Assembly: GCF_026339875.1 (NCBI RefSeq)
Contig: NZ_JAPEPZ010000001.1
Span: 6,262,001 to 6,326,000 of the forward strand
Length of the DNA stretch: 64,000 bases
Source: Streptomyces sp. NBC_01571
GTDB taxonomy: Bacteria > Actinomycetota > Actinomycetes > Streptomycetales > Streptomycetaceae
Direction: 5' to 3'
The notes under the pieces were generated by a model. That model saw nothing but the letters and a program-made list of their open reading frames with translations. It was not told the DNA's origin and did not search any database. The position numbers were made by a program, and so were the translations under genes. Positions 29,642 through 38,700 of this stretch are shown one piece after another (position 1 is the stretch's first letter; the number at the start of each line of letters is the position of its first letter).

Positions 29642-31825
29642 TCACGGCGCCGGAGTCGAGCCGTACGCCGTCATGAAGCGGTCGCGGAAGGAGCTCATCT
29701 TCCAGACCGGGGCGTTGTGCTCGGGCCGCAGGCCGTCCGTCCACCCCCAGTCGGCGATCTTGTCGAGGACCTTCGGGTCCTTGGCGACGATCGAGACCGG
29801 CACGTCACGGCTGGCGTGGTTGCCGCTGACCCGGGCGATGGGCTGATGGTCGCCGAGGAAGATCAGCACGGTGTTCTTGTTGCCGTACTTCACCAGGTAG
29901 TTGATCAGGCTCGACACCGAGTACTGGATGGACTTGCCGTACTCCTGCTTCGACTTCGTGGAGTCGGTGATGATGTCGGCGGGCTTCTTGCCGGCCTTCT
30001 CGATGGCGTTGTAGACCGAGCCGTCACCGACCTGGTCCTGCGGCACCAGCTTGGGGATCGGTGCCCAGGGCTGGTGGCTGGAGGTCAGGATGATCTCCGA
30101 CATCAGCGGCTTGTCGTGCTTCTTGCCGTGCACCAGGCGTTCGAACGCGGTCAGGGCGTACTGGTCGGGCATCGTCGACCAGCTGAACTTCGGACCCTTG
30201 TAGTCGAGCTTGTGGGAGTCGTAGACCTTGTCGAGGCCGTAGAACTTGGACTCCGGCCAGGCCTTCTGGACGCCGGGCATCACACCGACGGTGTCCCAGC
30301 CGCCCGACTTCTTGAAGGCCTTGGTGAGGGTCAGGTGCTCGCCCGCGGTGACGGTGCGGTACCGCTGCTGGTTGCTGATCCACAGGCCCGACAGGAACGT
30401 CGAGTGGCCCAGCCAGCTGCTTCCGCCGTACGTCGCCGAGGTCAGCCAGCCGCTCTTCGCCGCGAACCCCGCCTTGACCAGCTTCTGGTTCTCGGCGGTG
30501 AGGGTCGCGTCCACCCCCGGCGCCATGACCGGGTCCTCGATCGCGCTGCGGCCGTAGCTCTCGATGAAGGTGATCATCATGTCCTTGCCGCGCAGGTCCG
30601 TCAGCAGCTGGTCCGGCGGGGTGTTGGCGAAGGCGTCCTTCTTGGCGAACTTGGCGAACGCCGCCTCGTCCCGCAGGGTCGCCTGCACCCGCTTGGTGCG
30701 GTCCTCGACGGACTTGGCCGTACGGTCGGAGGCGACCGGCACGCCGGTGAACTGCACGCCCAGCGCCGCGCAGGCGATCCAGACGGTGCCCAGCACCAGG
30801 GTCGAACGGGTGGCCGTCACGGTGTGCCGGGACATCAGGCCGGCGAGCCGGACGACCGCCAGCGACATGACGGCGAGCAGGACGATCACGAACAGCACGA
30901 GGGCGACCACGATGCCGAGCGTGGCCTGCTTGCCCATCGTGTCCTGGAGATAGGCCCGCGCGTCGGCGAACAGCGACCAGTCGAGGACGAGGTTGAATCC
31001 CCGCCCGAGGTACTCGTTGAAACCGATGTCGAGGAGGTTCAGGATCGTCAGCACACCCAGGACCAGGCCGCCGACCGCCGCCACCACCACCCGGGGCCTG
31101 CGGGGCAGGACGATCAGCACGGCGGCGCCGAAGATCGCTTCCACCGGGATGCGTACGAACTCGCCGGGCCGGAAACCGGCGCTGCTGTTCGGCATGAGCA
31201 GCGCGAACAGCACGAGCACGGCGGCGAGACCGGTGGTGGTCCAGGTCAGGGCACGGGCGGCGACCGGGTACTTCGCCCGCCACCCGCGCCACCGCCCTTT
31301 GACCGGCGCCGGCCCGGGGGCGACCTCGTCTCCGGGTTCGGCGGGCGTGGCGGTTTCGGCGGACGCGGCGGGCTCCGCGGACCTGGCGGACTCAGCCGCT
31401 GCCGCGGGTTCGGCCCCTTCGGCGGGCTCCGGGGAGTCGGTACGGGCGGTGGTGTCGGCGCCCTCGGGGGAGTCGGTGGTTTCGTCCGCTTCGGCGGACG
31501 CGGCGCCCTCGGGGGAGTCGGTGGCCGCGGTGGCCTTCGCGGGCTCGGGGGACTCGTCGGGTTCCGTGGCCGCCGAGCGGGCGTCGGGTTCGGTGGCCGC
31601 GGAGGAGTCGCCCGGCGCGTCGGCTTCGGCGGCGTCGGCCGTCTCCGCGGGGCCGGTGGGTCCGGCGGCCTTCGCGCGGGCGGCGGACCGAGGGGCCTCT
31701 GGCCCGGCGGGCGCGTCCGTCGTCCGCTCGGCCGCCGCGTCCGGCGTCCGGATCTCCCGCGGGCGCGCCTCTTCGGGCGTCTCGTCCGTGTCCGGCAGCT
31801 GTCGAGAGCTCGTGTTGAACGACAA
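29642..31825 (-). CDS. LtaS-like sulfatase-fold membrane protein (phosphoglycerol-transferase type)
   Basis: About 727 residues. A Pro/Ala/Glu/Thr-rich cytoplasmic N-terminus (about 1-180, repeats such as TDSPEG and AATEP) is followed by five membrane helices and an alkaline-phosphatase-like domain outside. That domain shows MITFIESYGRSAIED, SATYGGSSWLGHSTFLSGLW and FLGDHQPIARVSGNHASRDV, which carry the metal-binding Glu, Asp and His residues. The fold is that of lipoteichoic-acid synthase and related phosphotransferases. The true substrate is unknown. The only reasonable start is TTG 31825 after GAAGGA. It lies downstream of the sensor kinase gene on the same strand. Confidence 0.75.
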   Translation of the reverse strand: MSFNTSSRQLPDTDETPEEARPREIRTPDAAAERTTDAPAGPEAPRSAARAKAAGPTGPAETADAAEADAPGDSSAATEPDARSAATEPDESPEPAKATAATDSPEGAASAEADETTDSPEGADTTARTDSPEPAEGAEPAAAAESARSAEPAASAETATPAEPGDEVAPGPAPVKGRWRGWRAKYPVAARALTWTTTGLAAVLVLFALLMPNSSAGFRPGEFVRIPVEAIFGAAVLIVLPRRPRVVVAAVGGLVLGVLTILNLLDIGFNEYLGRGFNLVLDWSLFADARAYLQDTMGKQATLGIVVALVLFVIVLLAVMSLAVVRLAGLMSRHTVTATRSTLVLGTVWIACAALGVQFTGVPVASDRTAKSVEDRTKRVQATLRDEAAFAKFAKKDAFANTPPDQLLTDLRGKDMMITFIESYGRSAIEDPVMAPGVDATLTAENQKLVKAGFAAKSGWLTSATYGGSSWLGHSTFLSGLWISNQQRYRTVTAGEHLTLTKAFKKSGGWDTVGVMPGVQKAWPESKFYGLDKVYDSHKLDYKGPKFSWSTMPDQYALTAFERLVHGKKHDKPLMSEIILTSSHQPWAPIPKLVPQDQVGDGSVYNAIEKAGKKPADIITDSTKSKQEYGKSIQYSVSSLINYLVKYGNKNTVLIFLGDHQPIARVSGNHASRDVPVSIVAKDPKVLDKIADWGWTDGLRPEHNAPVWKMSSFRDRFMTAYGSTPAP

Positions 31826-31922
31826 CCCGAAGGTCCTTCCGTGCGAAGCCCGGTGATGGCGCGGCGGACCGGGCCGAAGAGGCCGGCCCGCCTGCTTCTG
31901 TGTACGGCACCACGGCGGACGG

Positions 31923-31975
31923 TGTTCAATGCCCCAGGTCTGCTTATGTTCAAGGGCAACACCGCATATGTTCAA
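31923..31975 (-). repeat. Three direct copies of TGTTCAA upstream of the sulfatase-fold gene
   Basis: The heptamer occurs at 31923-31929, 31947-31953 and 31969-31975, spaced 24 and 22 bases, about two helical turns. This lies in the 155-base gap between the kinase stop and the sulfatase-fold start. It could be a response-regulator binding array. GTTCA-type direct repeats resemble PhoP boxes of streptomycetes, but the usual 11-base spacing holds only if a weak middle unit is allowed. Confidence 0.4.
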
Positions 31976-31980
31976 GCAGG

Positions 31981-33450
31981 TCAGCGCGCAGGCAGGGTCA
32001 CGGTCACGGCGAGCCCCTCGCCCGGTGCCGTCCGTACCGCCACCTCACCCCCGTGAGCCGTCACCACCCCCTGCACGATCGCCATCCCCAGTCCGCTGCC
32101 CGCACCGCCGCCCGCCCGGAAGAACCGGTCGAAGATGCGCGCCGCGTCCTCCTCGGCGAGCCCCGGCCCCTGGTCCGCGACATACAGCCGTACGACCCCG
32201 TCCGCGCGCTCCAGACCGAGCCGCACCGGCACCTCGGCGGGCGTGTGCGTGCGCACGTTGGCCACCAGGTTGCCCAGGACCTGCCGCAGACCCGATTCGT
32301 CGGCGTGCACCAGCAGGGTGCCGTCGGCGCCCACGGTCACCGGCCGGGCCGGCTGCTGGGCGCGCAGATCCTCGGCGGCGTCCCGTACGAGCCGGCTCAG
32401 GTCGACGTTCCTGAACCGCAGCTCGGGCCGCTGGTCGAGGCGGGCCAGGGTGAGCAGCTCGTCCACCAGCCGTCCCATCCGGTCGGCCTCGGCGTTCATC
32501 CGGTCCCAGGCCCGCCGCCGCTCGGCCGGCTCGCTCAGCATCCCCTTGTCGTACAGCTGGAGGTAGCCGCGGATCGCGGAGAGCGGGGTGCGCAGCTCGT
32601 GCGAGGCGTCCCCGACGAACCGCCGCAGCTGGGCGGCGCTGCGCTCACGCGTCCGGTAGGCCGATTCCACCTGCTGGAGCATGGAGTTGAGGGCGAGCCG
32701 CAGCTGCTCGACCTCCTGGGTCGGATGGTGGCTGGAGGGCACGCGGCGCGTCAGATCCCCCTCGGCGATCGCCGAGGAGGTCTCCACCATGTCCTCCAGC
32801 GGCCGCAGCCGGCGGCTGACGCTGAGCATGGTCAGCACCGCGAGCAGCGACAACAGCAGGGTCCCCACGGCGAGATCGAGCCGCAGGGCCTTGGCTATGC
32901 CCTTTTCCAGCGCGTCGGTGGAGGTGGCGAGCAGCACGTAGGTTCCGTCGGCGAGCCGCGCCCCGGTCGCCCGGTAGGCGGCGCCGCGCACGGTGATGTC
33001 GTGCAGCGCCCTGTCGCGGACGAGGGCGCGCGGGTCGTCCACCGCGGCGACCAGCGCGCGCTGGGTGCCGGTCGGCTTGAACCCGCCGATGCTGAGTGCC
33101 TGCCCCCGGCCGTCCACCGCCGCGAAGATCGAGTCCGGCTGCGGGGAGCTGTCCGCGCGGGGGGTCAGGTGGTTGCGGACGAAGGAGAGCGCGGTCAGTG
33201 AGTCGATCTGGTGGAGCGTGAGCTGTGAACCGGTCAGCGAGTCACGCGTCTTGACCAGCTCCGCGTCGACCTGGTCGAGCAGATAGTGCCGCATGCCCAT
33301 CAGACTGACGGCGGTCGCCACGATGATGCCCAGGGCCAGCAGCGCCACGTTGGCGAGCGTCAGCTTGCCGCGCAGCGAGTGGATCCCGTGGTGGCGGCGG
33401 GGGCGCCGGATGCCCGCACGGGCCGCGAGGATGCGGTCCGGGACCTTCAT
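31981..33450 (-). CDS. Two-component sensor histidine kinase
   Basis: A 489-residue kinase. The first membrane helix is near residues 30-50 (VALLALGIIVATAVSL). An extracellular sensor of about 130 residues follows, then a second helix (VGTLLLSLLAVLTMLSV), HAMP, the H-box FVGDASHELRTPLSAIRGYL, and an ATPase domain with NLVANVRTHTP and DQGPGLAEED. It should autophosphorylate on His and pass phosphate to the regulator encoded directly upstream. ATG 33450 overlaps the regulator's stop (ATGA), so translation is coupled. The signal is unknown. The next gene on the strand is the LtaS-like protein, a plausible target. Confidence 0.92.
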   Translation of the reverse strand: MKVPDRILAARAGIRRPRRHHGIHSLRGKLTLANVALLALGIIVATAVSLMGMRHYLLDQVDAELVKTRDSLTGSQLTLHQIDSLTALSFVRNHLTPRADSSPQPDSIFAAVDGRGQALSIGGFKPTGTQRALVAAVDDPRALVRDRALHDITVRGAAYRATGARLADGTYVLLATSTDALEKGIAKALRLDLAVGTLLLSLLAVLTMLSVSRRLRPLEDMVETSSAIAEGDLTRRVPSSHHPTQEVEQLRLALNSMLQQVESAYRTRERSAAQLRRFVGDASHELRTPLSAIRGYLQLYDKGMLSEPAERRRAWDRMNAEADRMGRLVDELLTLARLDQRPELRFRNVDLSRLVRDAAEDLRAQQPARPVTVGADGTLLVHADESGLRQVLGNLVANVRTHTPAEVPVRLGLERADGVVRLYVADQGPGLAEEDAARIFDRFFRAGGGAGSGLGMAIVQGVVTAHGGEVAVRTAPGEGLAVTVTLPAR

Positions 33451-34136
33451 GCGAGCCCGTACCCGACACCCCGCCGGGTCTGGATGACCGGCGGTCCGAG
33501 TGGTTCGAGCTTGCGCCGCAGATAGCTGATGTAGGTCTCCACGACGGTCGACTCGGCCGAGTGCTCGTACTGCCACACGTGCCGCAGGAGTTGCTCCTTG
33601 GGCACGATCCGGCCGCCGTTGCGCACCAGGAAACGCAGCAGCGCGTACTCGGTCGGGGTGAGTTCCACGGTCCGGTCGCCGCGGTGCACGGAGTACGTCG
33701 TCTCGTCCAGTTCCAGTTCGCCGTAGCGCAGCGGCGGGCGCTGCGGCAGGACGTCGGCGGGGCGGGTGCGGCGCAGGACGGCGGTGATACGGGCGACGAC
33801 CTCGTCGATGTTGAACGGCTTGGTGATGTAGTCGTCGCCGAAGCCGAGCGCGCCCACGATCTCCGCGGGCGCGTCCCGGGCGGTGAGGAAGACGACCGCC
33901 AGATCGGGCTGCCGTATCCGCAGTTCGCGGCCGAGGGCACGGCCGTCGCCGTCCGGCAGCATCACGTCGAGCAGGGCCGCGTCGGGCCGGGTGCGCTCGG
34001 CGAGCGTGAGCGCCCGGCGGACGGTGCCCGCGGTCATGACCTCGAAGCGGTGGTAGCGCAGGGCGATGGCCAGGACGTCCGCGATGCTCGGTTCGTCCTC
34101 GACGACGAGGACGGTGGCCCCCTCATGAGCGGTCAT
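33447..34136 (-). CDS. OmpR/PhoB-family response regulator
   Basis: A 229-residue regulator. The receiver domain has the acidic pair VVEDEPS, the phosphorylation site D57 in LLDVMLPDGDG, and K106 in ITKPF. The C-terminal winged helix has LTPTEYALLRFLVRNGGRIV and ETYISYLRRKLE with the terminal GVGYGL. It forms a pair with the kinase downstream, sharing an ATGA overlap. The MMPL exporter gene is divergent 153 bases away and may be controlled by it. Confidence 0.92.
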   Translation of the reverse strand: MTAHEGATVLVVEDEPSIADVLAIALRYHRFEVMTAGTVRRALTLAERTRPDAALLDVMLPDGDGRALGRELRIRQPDLAVVFLTARDAPAEIVGALGFGDDYITKPFNIDEVVARITAVLRRTRPADVLPQRPPLRYGELELDETTYSVHRGDRTVELTPTEYALLRFLVRNGGRIVPKEQLLRHVWQYEHSAESTVVETYISYLRRKLEPLGPPVIQTRRGVGYGLA

Positions 34137-34289
34137 GCCCCCAGTATCCGCACGCCCGCCCCGACGGGGGGCGGCTCCCGTCTTGGAGTTCCTTGAGAGT
34201 CATGGGCGCGTCGTTCATCGCGCGAGCACGCCGGTCGATGGTTCTTCCAGGACCTGGGGGACCGACCGACCGACTAAGGAGCGTTGAGA

Positions 34290-36713
34290 GTGGCGACATT
34301 GGCACGGTGGTGCTATCGGCACCGGCTGGTGGTCCTGTTGTTGTGGGTGGGGGCACTGCTCGGACTGGGGGCCGCGGCGTCCACCGCGGGCACGGACTAC
34401 GCGAACGTGTTCTCCCTGCCCGACACTGACTCCAAGCGCGCGTACGACCTGATGGAGAAGGCCTTCCCGGACCGCGCGGGGGACACCGACACGGTGGTGT
34501 GGAAGGTCGACGGGGGCACGGTCCGGGACCAGGCCGTACGCGCCCGGATCCAGCCGGTGCTGGAGAAGATCGGCGGGATGAAGGGGGTCGGCGGCGTCAC
34601 CAGCCCGTACACGGGCGCGCAGGGCGCGGCGCAGATCAGCGAGGACGGGCGGATCGCCTACGCCCAGGTCACCTTCGCCGAGCAGGCCAACGCCGTCCCC
34701 AAGGAACTGGTGCAGAGCGTCGTCGACACGGCGCAGGGCGCCGAACGCGCCGGTCTGCGGGTGGACCTGGGCGGCCAGGCGATCCAGCGGGTCCAGGAAC
34801 CGCCCACCGGGCTCGCCGAGATGGTCGGCATCCTGGCCGCGGCCGTCGTCCTCTTCCTCGCCTTCGGGTCGCTGTTCGCGATGCTGCTCCCGATCGGCAT
34901 CGCCGTCTTCGGCGTGGGCACCGGACTGTTCTCCACCCAGCTGATCAGTCATGTCACGGACGTGCCCGACCTGGCTCCGCTGCTCGCCACCCTGATCGGA
35001 CTCGGCGTCGGCATCGACTACGCGCTGTTCATCGTCACCCGGCACCGGCGCGGCATCCTGCGCGGCGCGGACCCCGAGGAGTCGGCGGTCACGGCGCTCA
35101 ACACCTCGGGGCGGGCGGTGCTGTTCGCGGGCGGCACGGTGTGCATCGCGCTCGCCGGGATGCTCGTGACCAACCTGCGCTTCCTGGACGGTGTGGTCAT
35201 CGGGACCTCGCTGACGGTCGTGTTCAGCGTGCTCGCGGCGGTCACGCTGCTGCCCGCGCTGCTCGGCTTCCTCGGTCCGCGGGTGCTCAGCCGCCGTCAG
35301 CGGCGCAGGCTGGCCGCCGAGGGAGGGCGCGAGCCGGAGTCCGCGAGCGGCCTGGCCGCGCGCTGGTCGGCGGGCGTCCAGAAGCGTCCGCGCACGATCG
35401 CCGCGATGGCCGTGGTCGTCATGGCCGTCCTCGCGCTGCCCGTCCTGTCCCTGCGGCTCGGTGCCACCGACCAGGGCAACGACGACGCGACCACGACGAC
35501 GAGGAAGGCGTACGACCTGCTCGCGGAGGGCTTCGGGCCCGGCTTCAACGGTCCGCTGCAGGTGGTCTCGTCCGGCGGTGACACGGAGGCGCTCGTGCGG
35601 AACATCCGCGCGACCGACGGTGTCGCCCGCGTCGCCGCGCTGCCGCCCGCCGGGGGCGTCACGGTGATCCAGGTCGTGCCGAACACCTCGCCGCAGTCCG
35701 AGAAGACGGACCAGCTCATCGACGCCCTGCGCGACAAGGCGATCCCGGAGGCGGGCGTCCAGGCCCACGTGGGCGGTGTGACGGCGATCTCCAAGGACTT
35801 CTCGTCCGTGACCGGGGACCGACTCCCGCTCTTCATCGCCACCATCATCGGCCTCGGCTTCCTGCTCCTGATGGTCGCCTTCCGTTCCCTGGTGGTGCCG
35901 CTGACGGCCGCCGTGATGAACCTCATCGCGGCCGCCGCGTCCTTCGGCGTCCTCGTCGCGATCTTCCAGTGGGGCTGGGGCCTCGACCTGCTGGGCCTCG
36001 GCAAACAGGGGCCGATCAACGCCTTCCTGCCCGTCATCATGCTCTCGCTGCTCTTCGGCCTCTCGATGGACTACCAGGTGTTCCTGGTGAGCCGGATGCA
36101 CGAGGAGTGGGTGCACACCCGCGACAACGCGCGCGCGGTGCGGGTCGGTCTCGCGGAGACCAGCCGGGTCATCAACTCGGCCGCCCTGATCATGGTCTGT
36201 GTCTTCCTGGCCTTCGTCCTGAGCGGCGACTCGGGGGCGGCGATGGCGGGCGTCGGCCTGGCGGCGGCGGTCGCGCTGGACGCGTTCATCCTCCGCACGG
36301 CGCTGGTGCCGGCCGCGATGCATCTGCTCGGCAACTCCAACTGGTGGCTGCCGGCCGGGCTCGACAAGCGGCTGCCGCACCTGGCGGTGGAACCGGCGGA
36401 GGAGGCGGCGCCGGTGCCGGTCCCCGCGCAGGGACGAGGAGCGACGGCCGTCCACGGCTTCGTCCGCGACGCGACGGGCGAGCCCCTCGACGGGGCGGTC
36501 GTGACGCTGCTCTCCAAGGGCGGCCGCCAGCTGGACCGGGTGACGTCACTGGCCGACGGCTCGTACATCGTCTCGGTGCCGGTCCCGGGGACGTACCTCC
36601 TGGCGGCGACGGCACCCTCGTACGCGGCGCGTGCCGGTCATGTCCTCGTGGGCGGCGAACCGCTGGTGCACGACGTGGAGTTGACGGAGGACGAGGTGGA
36701 CGCGGTCAACTAG
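34290..36713 (+). CDS. MMPL/RND-family transporter with C-terminal carboxypeptidase-regulatory-like domain
   Basis: An 807-residue protein with two RND-type halves, each with a large external loop and a bundle of membrane helices. Diagnostic motifs are GIDYALFIVTRHRRG and its repeat FGLSMDYQVFLVSRMHEEW. Such proteins export lipids or drugs using proton motive force. After the last helix a short Pro-rich linker leads, at about residue 715, to a beta-sandwich domain beginning VHGFVRDATGEPLDGAVVTL, like the carboxypeptidase regulatory-like fold. That fusion is unusual. GTG 34290 is chosen for AAGGAG 8 bases upstream. The gene is divergent from the response regulator and overlaps the convergent Uma2 remnant by 8 bases. 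Confidence 0.88.
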   Translation: MATLARWCYRHRLVVLLLWVGALLGLGAAASTAGTDYANVFSLPDTDSKRAYDLMEKAFPDRAGDTDTVVWKVDGGTVRDQAVRARIQPVLEKIGGMKGVGGVTSPYTGAQGAAQISEDGRIAYAQVTFAEQANAVPKELVQSVVDTAQGAERAGLRVDLGGQAIQRVQEPPTGLAEMVGILAAAVVLFLAFGSLFAMLLPIGIAVFGVGTGLFSTQLISHVTDVPDLAPLLATLIGLGVGIDYALFIVTRHRRGILRGADPEESAVTALNTSGRAVLFAGGTVCIALAGMLVTNLRFLDGVVIGTSLTVVFSVLAAVTLLPALLGFLGPRVLSRRQRRRLAAEGGREPESASGLAARWSAGVQKRPRTIAAMAVVVMAVLALPVLSLRLGATDQGNDDATTTTRKAYDLLAEGFGPGFNGPLQVVSSGGDTEALVRNIRATDGVARVAALPPAGGVTVIQVVPNTSPQSEKTDQLIDALRDKAIPEAGVQAHVGGVTAISKDFSSVTGDRLPLFIATIIGLGFLLLMVAFRSLVVPLTAAVMNLIAAAASFGVLVAIFQWGWGLDLLGLGKQGPINAFLPVIMLSLLFGLSMDYQVFLVSRMHEEWVHTRDNARAVRVGLAETSRVINSAALIMVCVFLAFVLSGDSGAAMAGVGLAAAVALDAFILRTALVPAAMHLLGNSNWWLPAGLDKRLPHLAVEPAEEAAPVPVPAQGRGATAVHGFVRDATGEPLDGAVVTLLSKGGRQLDRVTSLADGSYIVSVPVPGTYLLAATAPSYAARAGHVLVGGEPLVHDVELTEDEVDAVN

Positions 36714-37313
36714 CCGTGGGCTGACCGGCCTTCAGGATCTCGTCGACGTCCAGGGTCACCTTGGCGCCGATCGAGTCGGACAGTGCGGCGAGTTCCCCGG
36801 GGGCGTGGACGCGGTGACTCGCGTACTCGTCCCCGAGGGGCTCGGTCAGCACGTGGAGCCGCTGGTGCCTGCGGTCGACGATCACATGGACCGGGATCTT
36901 CGCCCTGGCGTACGCGCCGACCTTGGTGCGGAGGTCGTTCTCGTAGTTGCTGGAGGTGACTTCCAGGACGAGACGGAACGCGACCGGGTCGTAGCAGTTG
37001 TTCTCGACGAGGTGGTCCTCGAAGTCGACGTCGACGATCGAGAGGTCGGGGATCGCGTAGTCCTCGGTGCCGGTCGGAAGCCAGAGCCCGAGTCCTTCGA
37101 GCCCTCGGTTTCGTCGCCGTCCAGACCGGCGGCGACGAAAGGGCGCCTCAACCTGGACAGAGCGCGGGCGTGAGAACCGTTCGCGGGCGGGGTCACGATG
37201 ATCGAGCCTCCGATGATCTCGACGCGGTACCCCGGATTGCGGTTCATGAGCCGGTTCGCCTCCGCGGTCAGCGGACGGTCGCCATGGGGCCGCTCGACGG
37301 ATGCTGCGGACAT
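36706..37313 (-). pseudogene. Uma2-family (DUF820) putative endonuclease, interrupted by a frameshift
   Basis: The N-terminal half (from ATG 37313, MSAASVERPHGDRPL to AAGLDGDETEG) and the C-terminal half (LEGLGLWLPTGTEDYAIPD to the stop) are in different frames. They join near 37105-37115. Aligning with the intact family member at 54971 shows that one G is missing from a GGG run between codons GAG and CTC. Otherwise all family landmarks remain: DYAIPDLSIVDVDF, EVTSSNYENDL, and the alternating hydrophobic C-terminus. The fold is of the PD-(D/E)xK nuclease type. It may be a true pseudogene or a homopolymer read error. It ends inside the MMPL stop region (8-base overlap). Confidence 0.8.
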
Positions 37314-37403
37314 CACGTACCTCCTGCGGGCCGGTGTCGAGGACAGCATCGTAGAGCGGGCGGGTCCCCGGTGTCCGGTTCATACCGCTTCACCCGACGG
37401 TGA

Positions 37404-38177
37404 TCACTCGGTCCGCCCCTTGACCGCCGGATCGGGGAGCAGCCTCGTCATCCCCGGCAGGAAGTCCGTGAACAGCTCGTGCACCTCGTGGACGAGCGGT
37501 CGCAGCACCCGGAAACGGGCCAGTGAGACACCCCGGGTGGTGAGCCGGGCGCCGCGCTCGGCGAGCCGGTAGCTGCGCTCGCGTCCCTCCGTGCGGTCGA
37601 AGACCCAGTAGAGGACGAGCCCCATCTGCGACAGCCACATCAGCTCGGGCAGGGCGTCCCGCAGCTCCTCGGGGACCTTCGCCTTCGACCCCGCGAGCAC
37701 CTTCCGGTGCAGGGCGATGGACTCCTCGCGCGGTCCCGCCGACTCGGGCGAGAAGGGGCTGAGCGGGCTGTCGGGATCGGCGGCGTTCTTGAAGAACTGC
37801 GCCGCGAACTCGTGGTAAGGCTCCGCCACGTCCAGCCACGTCTTCAGCACGCCCGCGATCCGCGCCTCCAGATCCTTCTCGCGTTCCAGGACCGGCCGGA
37901 CCGCCACCTGGTGCTCGGCGGCGATCCGGTCGTAGAAGCCCTGGATCAGGTGCTCCTTGCCGGCGAAGTAGTAGTACGCGTTGCCGACCGAGACCCCGGC
38001 CTCCTTGGCGATGGCCCGCATGGTCGTCTTGTCGTACCCCCGCTCCTGGAACAGCCGGAGAGCCGTTTCCAGGATCAGGGCGCGGGTCTGCTCGCTCTTG
38101 GCGGGGCCCTTGTCCGGGCCCTCGGGGCCGTTGCCGGGGCCGGGGCCGAGGTCGTCTGTCGGTGCTGGCACGGTCAT
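37404..38177 (-). CDS. TetR-family transcriptional repressor
   Basis: A 257-residue regulator with an N-terminal TetR helix-turn-helix (YDKTTMRAIAKEAGVSVGNA, then YYYFAGKEHLIQGFY) and a helical ligand domain. It follows the DCC-family gene by 4 bases and is the last gene of a three-gene operon (39104 to 37404). That operon starts behind two perfect TTGAAC/GTTCAA palindromes, the probable operators. It therefore likely represses its own operon. The ligand is unknown. ATG 38177 is used, because longer frames read through the upstream gene. Confidence 0.85.
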   Translation of the reverse strand: MTVPAPTDDLGPGPGNGPEGPDKGPAKSEQTRALILETALRLFQERGYDKTTMRAIAKEAGVSVGNAYYYFAGKEHLIQGFYDRIAAEHQVAVRPVLEREKDLEARIAGVLKTWLDVAEPYHEFAAQFFKNAADPDSPLSPFSPESAGPREESIALHRKVLAGSKAKVPEELRDALPELMWLSQMGLVLYWVFDRTEGRERSYRLAERGARLTTRGVSLARFRVLRPLVHEVHELFTDFLPGMTRLLPDPAVKGRTE

Positions 38178-38181
38178 GAGC

Positions 38182-38700
38182 CTAACGAGTCGAACAGGTG
38201 CCGCCGGCACAGCCGGGAGGGTTGTACAGCCATCCGATGGTCGGCTCGTACACCCATCCTTCGCTCCGCCGGTAGACGTCCCCGCCCCAGCCCTCGGCCC
38301 GGCGGTGCCCTTCGCGCCACTTCGCTGCCGCGAGCATCGCGCCCCTCGCGAGCAGGGCACCCGCCGGGGTGCTCAGCCGGTGGGCGAGCGCCCGGTACTC
38401 GCGCAGCGCCCACAGGCAGACGACCCAGGCGGCGGCCCCCTGGTAGACCTGACCGGCGTCGCCCACGACGGTGATCTCGTCGAGGGTGGCCCGGTGGTCG
38501 AGTGCGGGGAAGAGCCCCCGGGCCTCGTCGGAGGCGGCCGGCACCAGCCGCAGCGGAACCAGCCGGGGCTGCCTCGCCAGCCAGTCGTGCAGGAAGGCGC
38601 ACAGCGAGCACCGCGCGTCGTAGAGAACGGTGAGCCCGCGGACCGGGACGCGCGCGGCGTCCCGGTCCCGGGTGCCCGAGGAGGCGGCCACCGGGGTCAC
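38182..38700 (-). CDS. DCC-family thiol-disulfide oxidoreductase-like protein (DUF393)
   Basis: A 172-residue protein with the DUF393 signature VLYDARCSLCAFLHDWL, giving the CxxC-type pair that names the family. It also has a C-terminal segment rich in Trp and Tyr that ends with CAGGTCSTR. GTG 38700 overlaps the stop of the preceding membrane protein gene (GTGTGA), so the two are coupled. The family is thought to act in thiol redox. No substrate is known. It is the middle gene of the TetR-controlled operon. Confidence 0.8.
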   Translation of the reverse strand: MTPVAASSGTRDRDAARVPVRGLTVLYDARCSLCAFLHDWLARQPRLVPLRLVPAASDEARGLFPALDHRATLDEITVVGDAGQVYQGAAAWVVCLWALREYRALAHRLSTPAGALLARGAMLAAAKWREGHRRAEGWGGDVYRRSEGWVYEPTIGWLYNPPGCAGGTCSTR

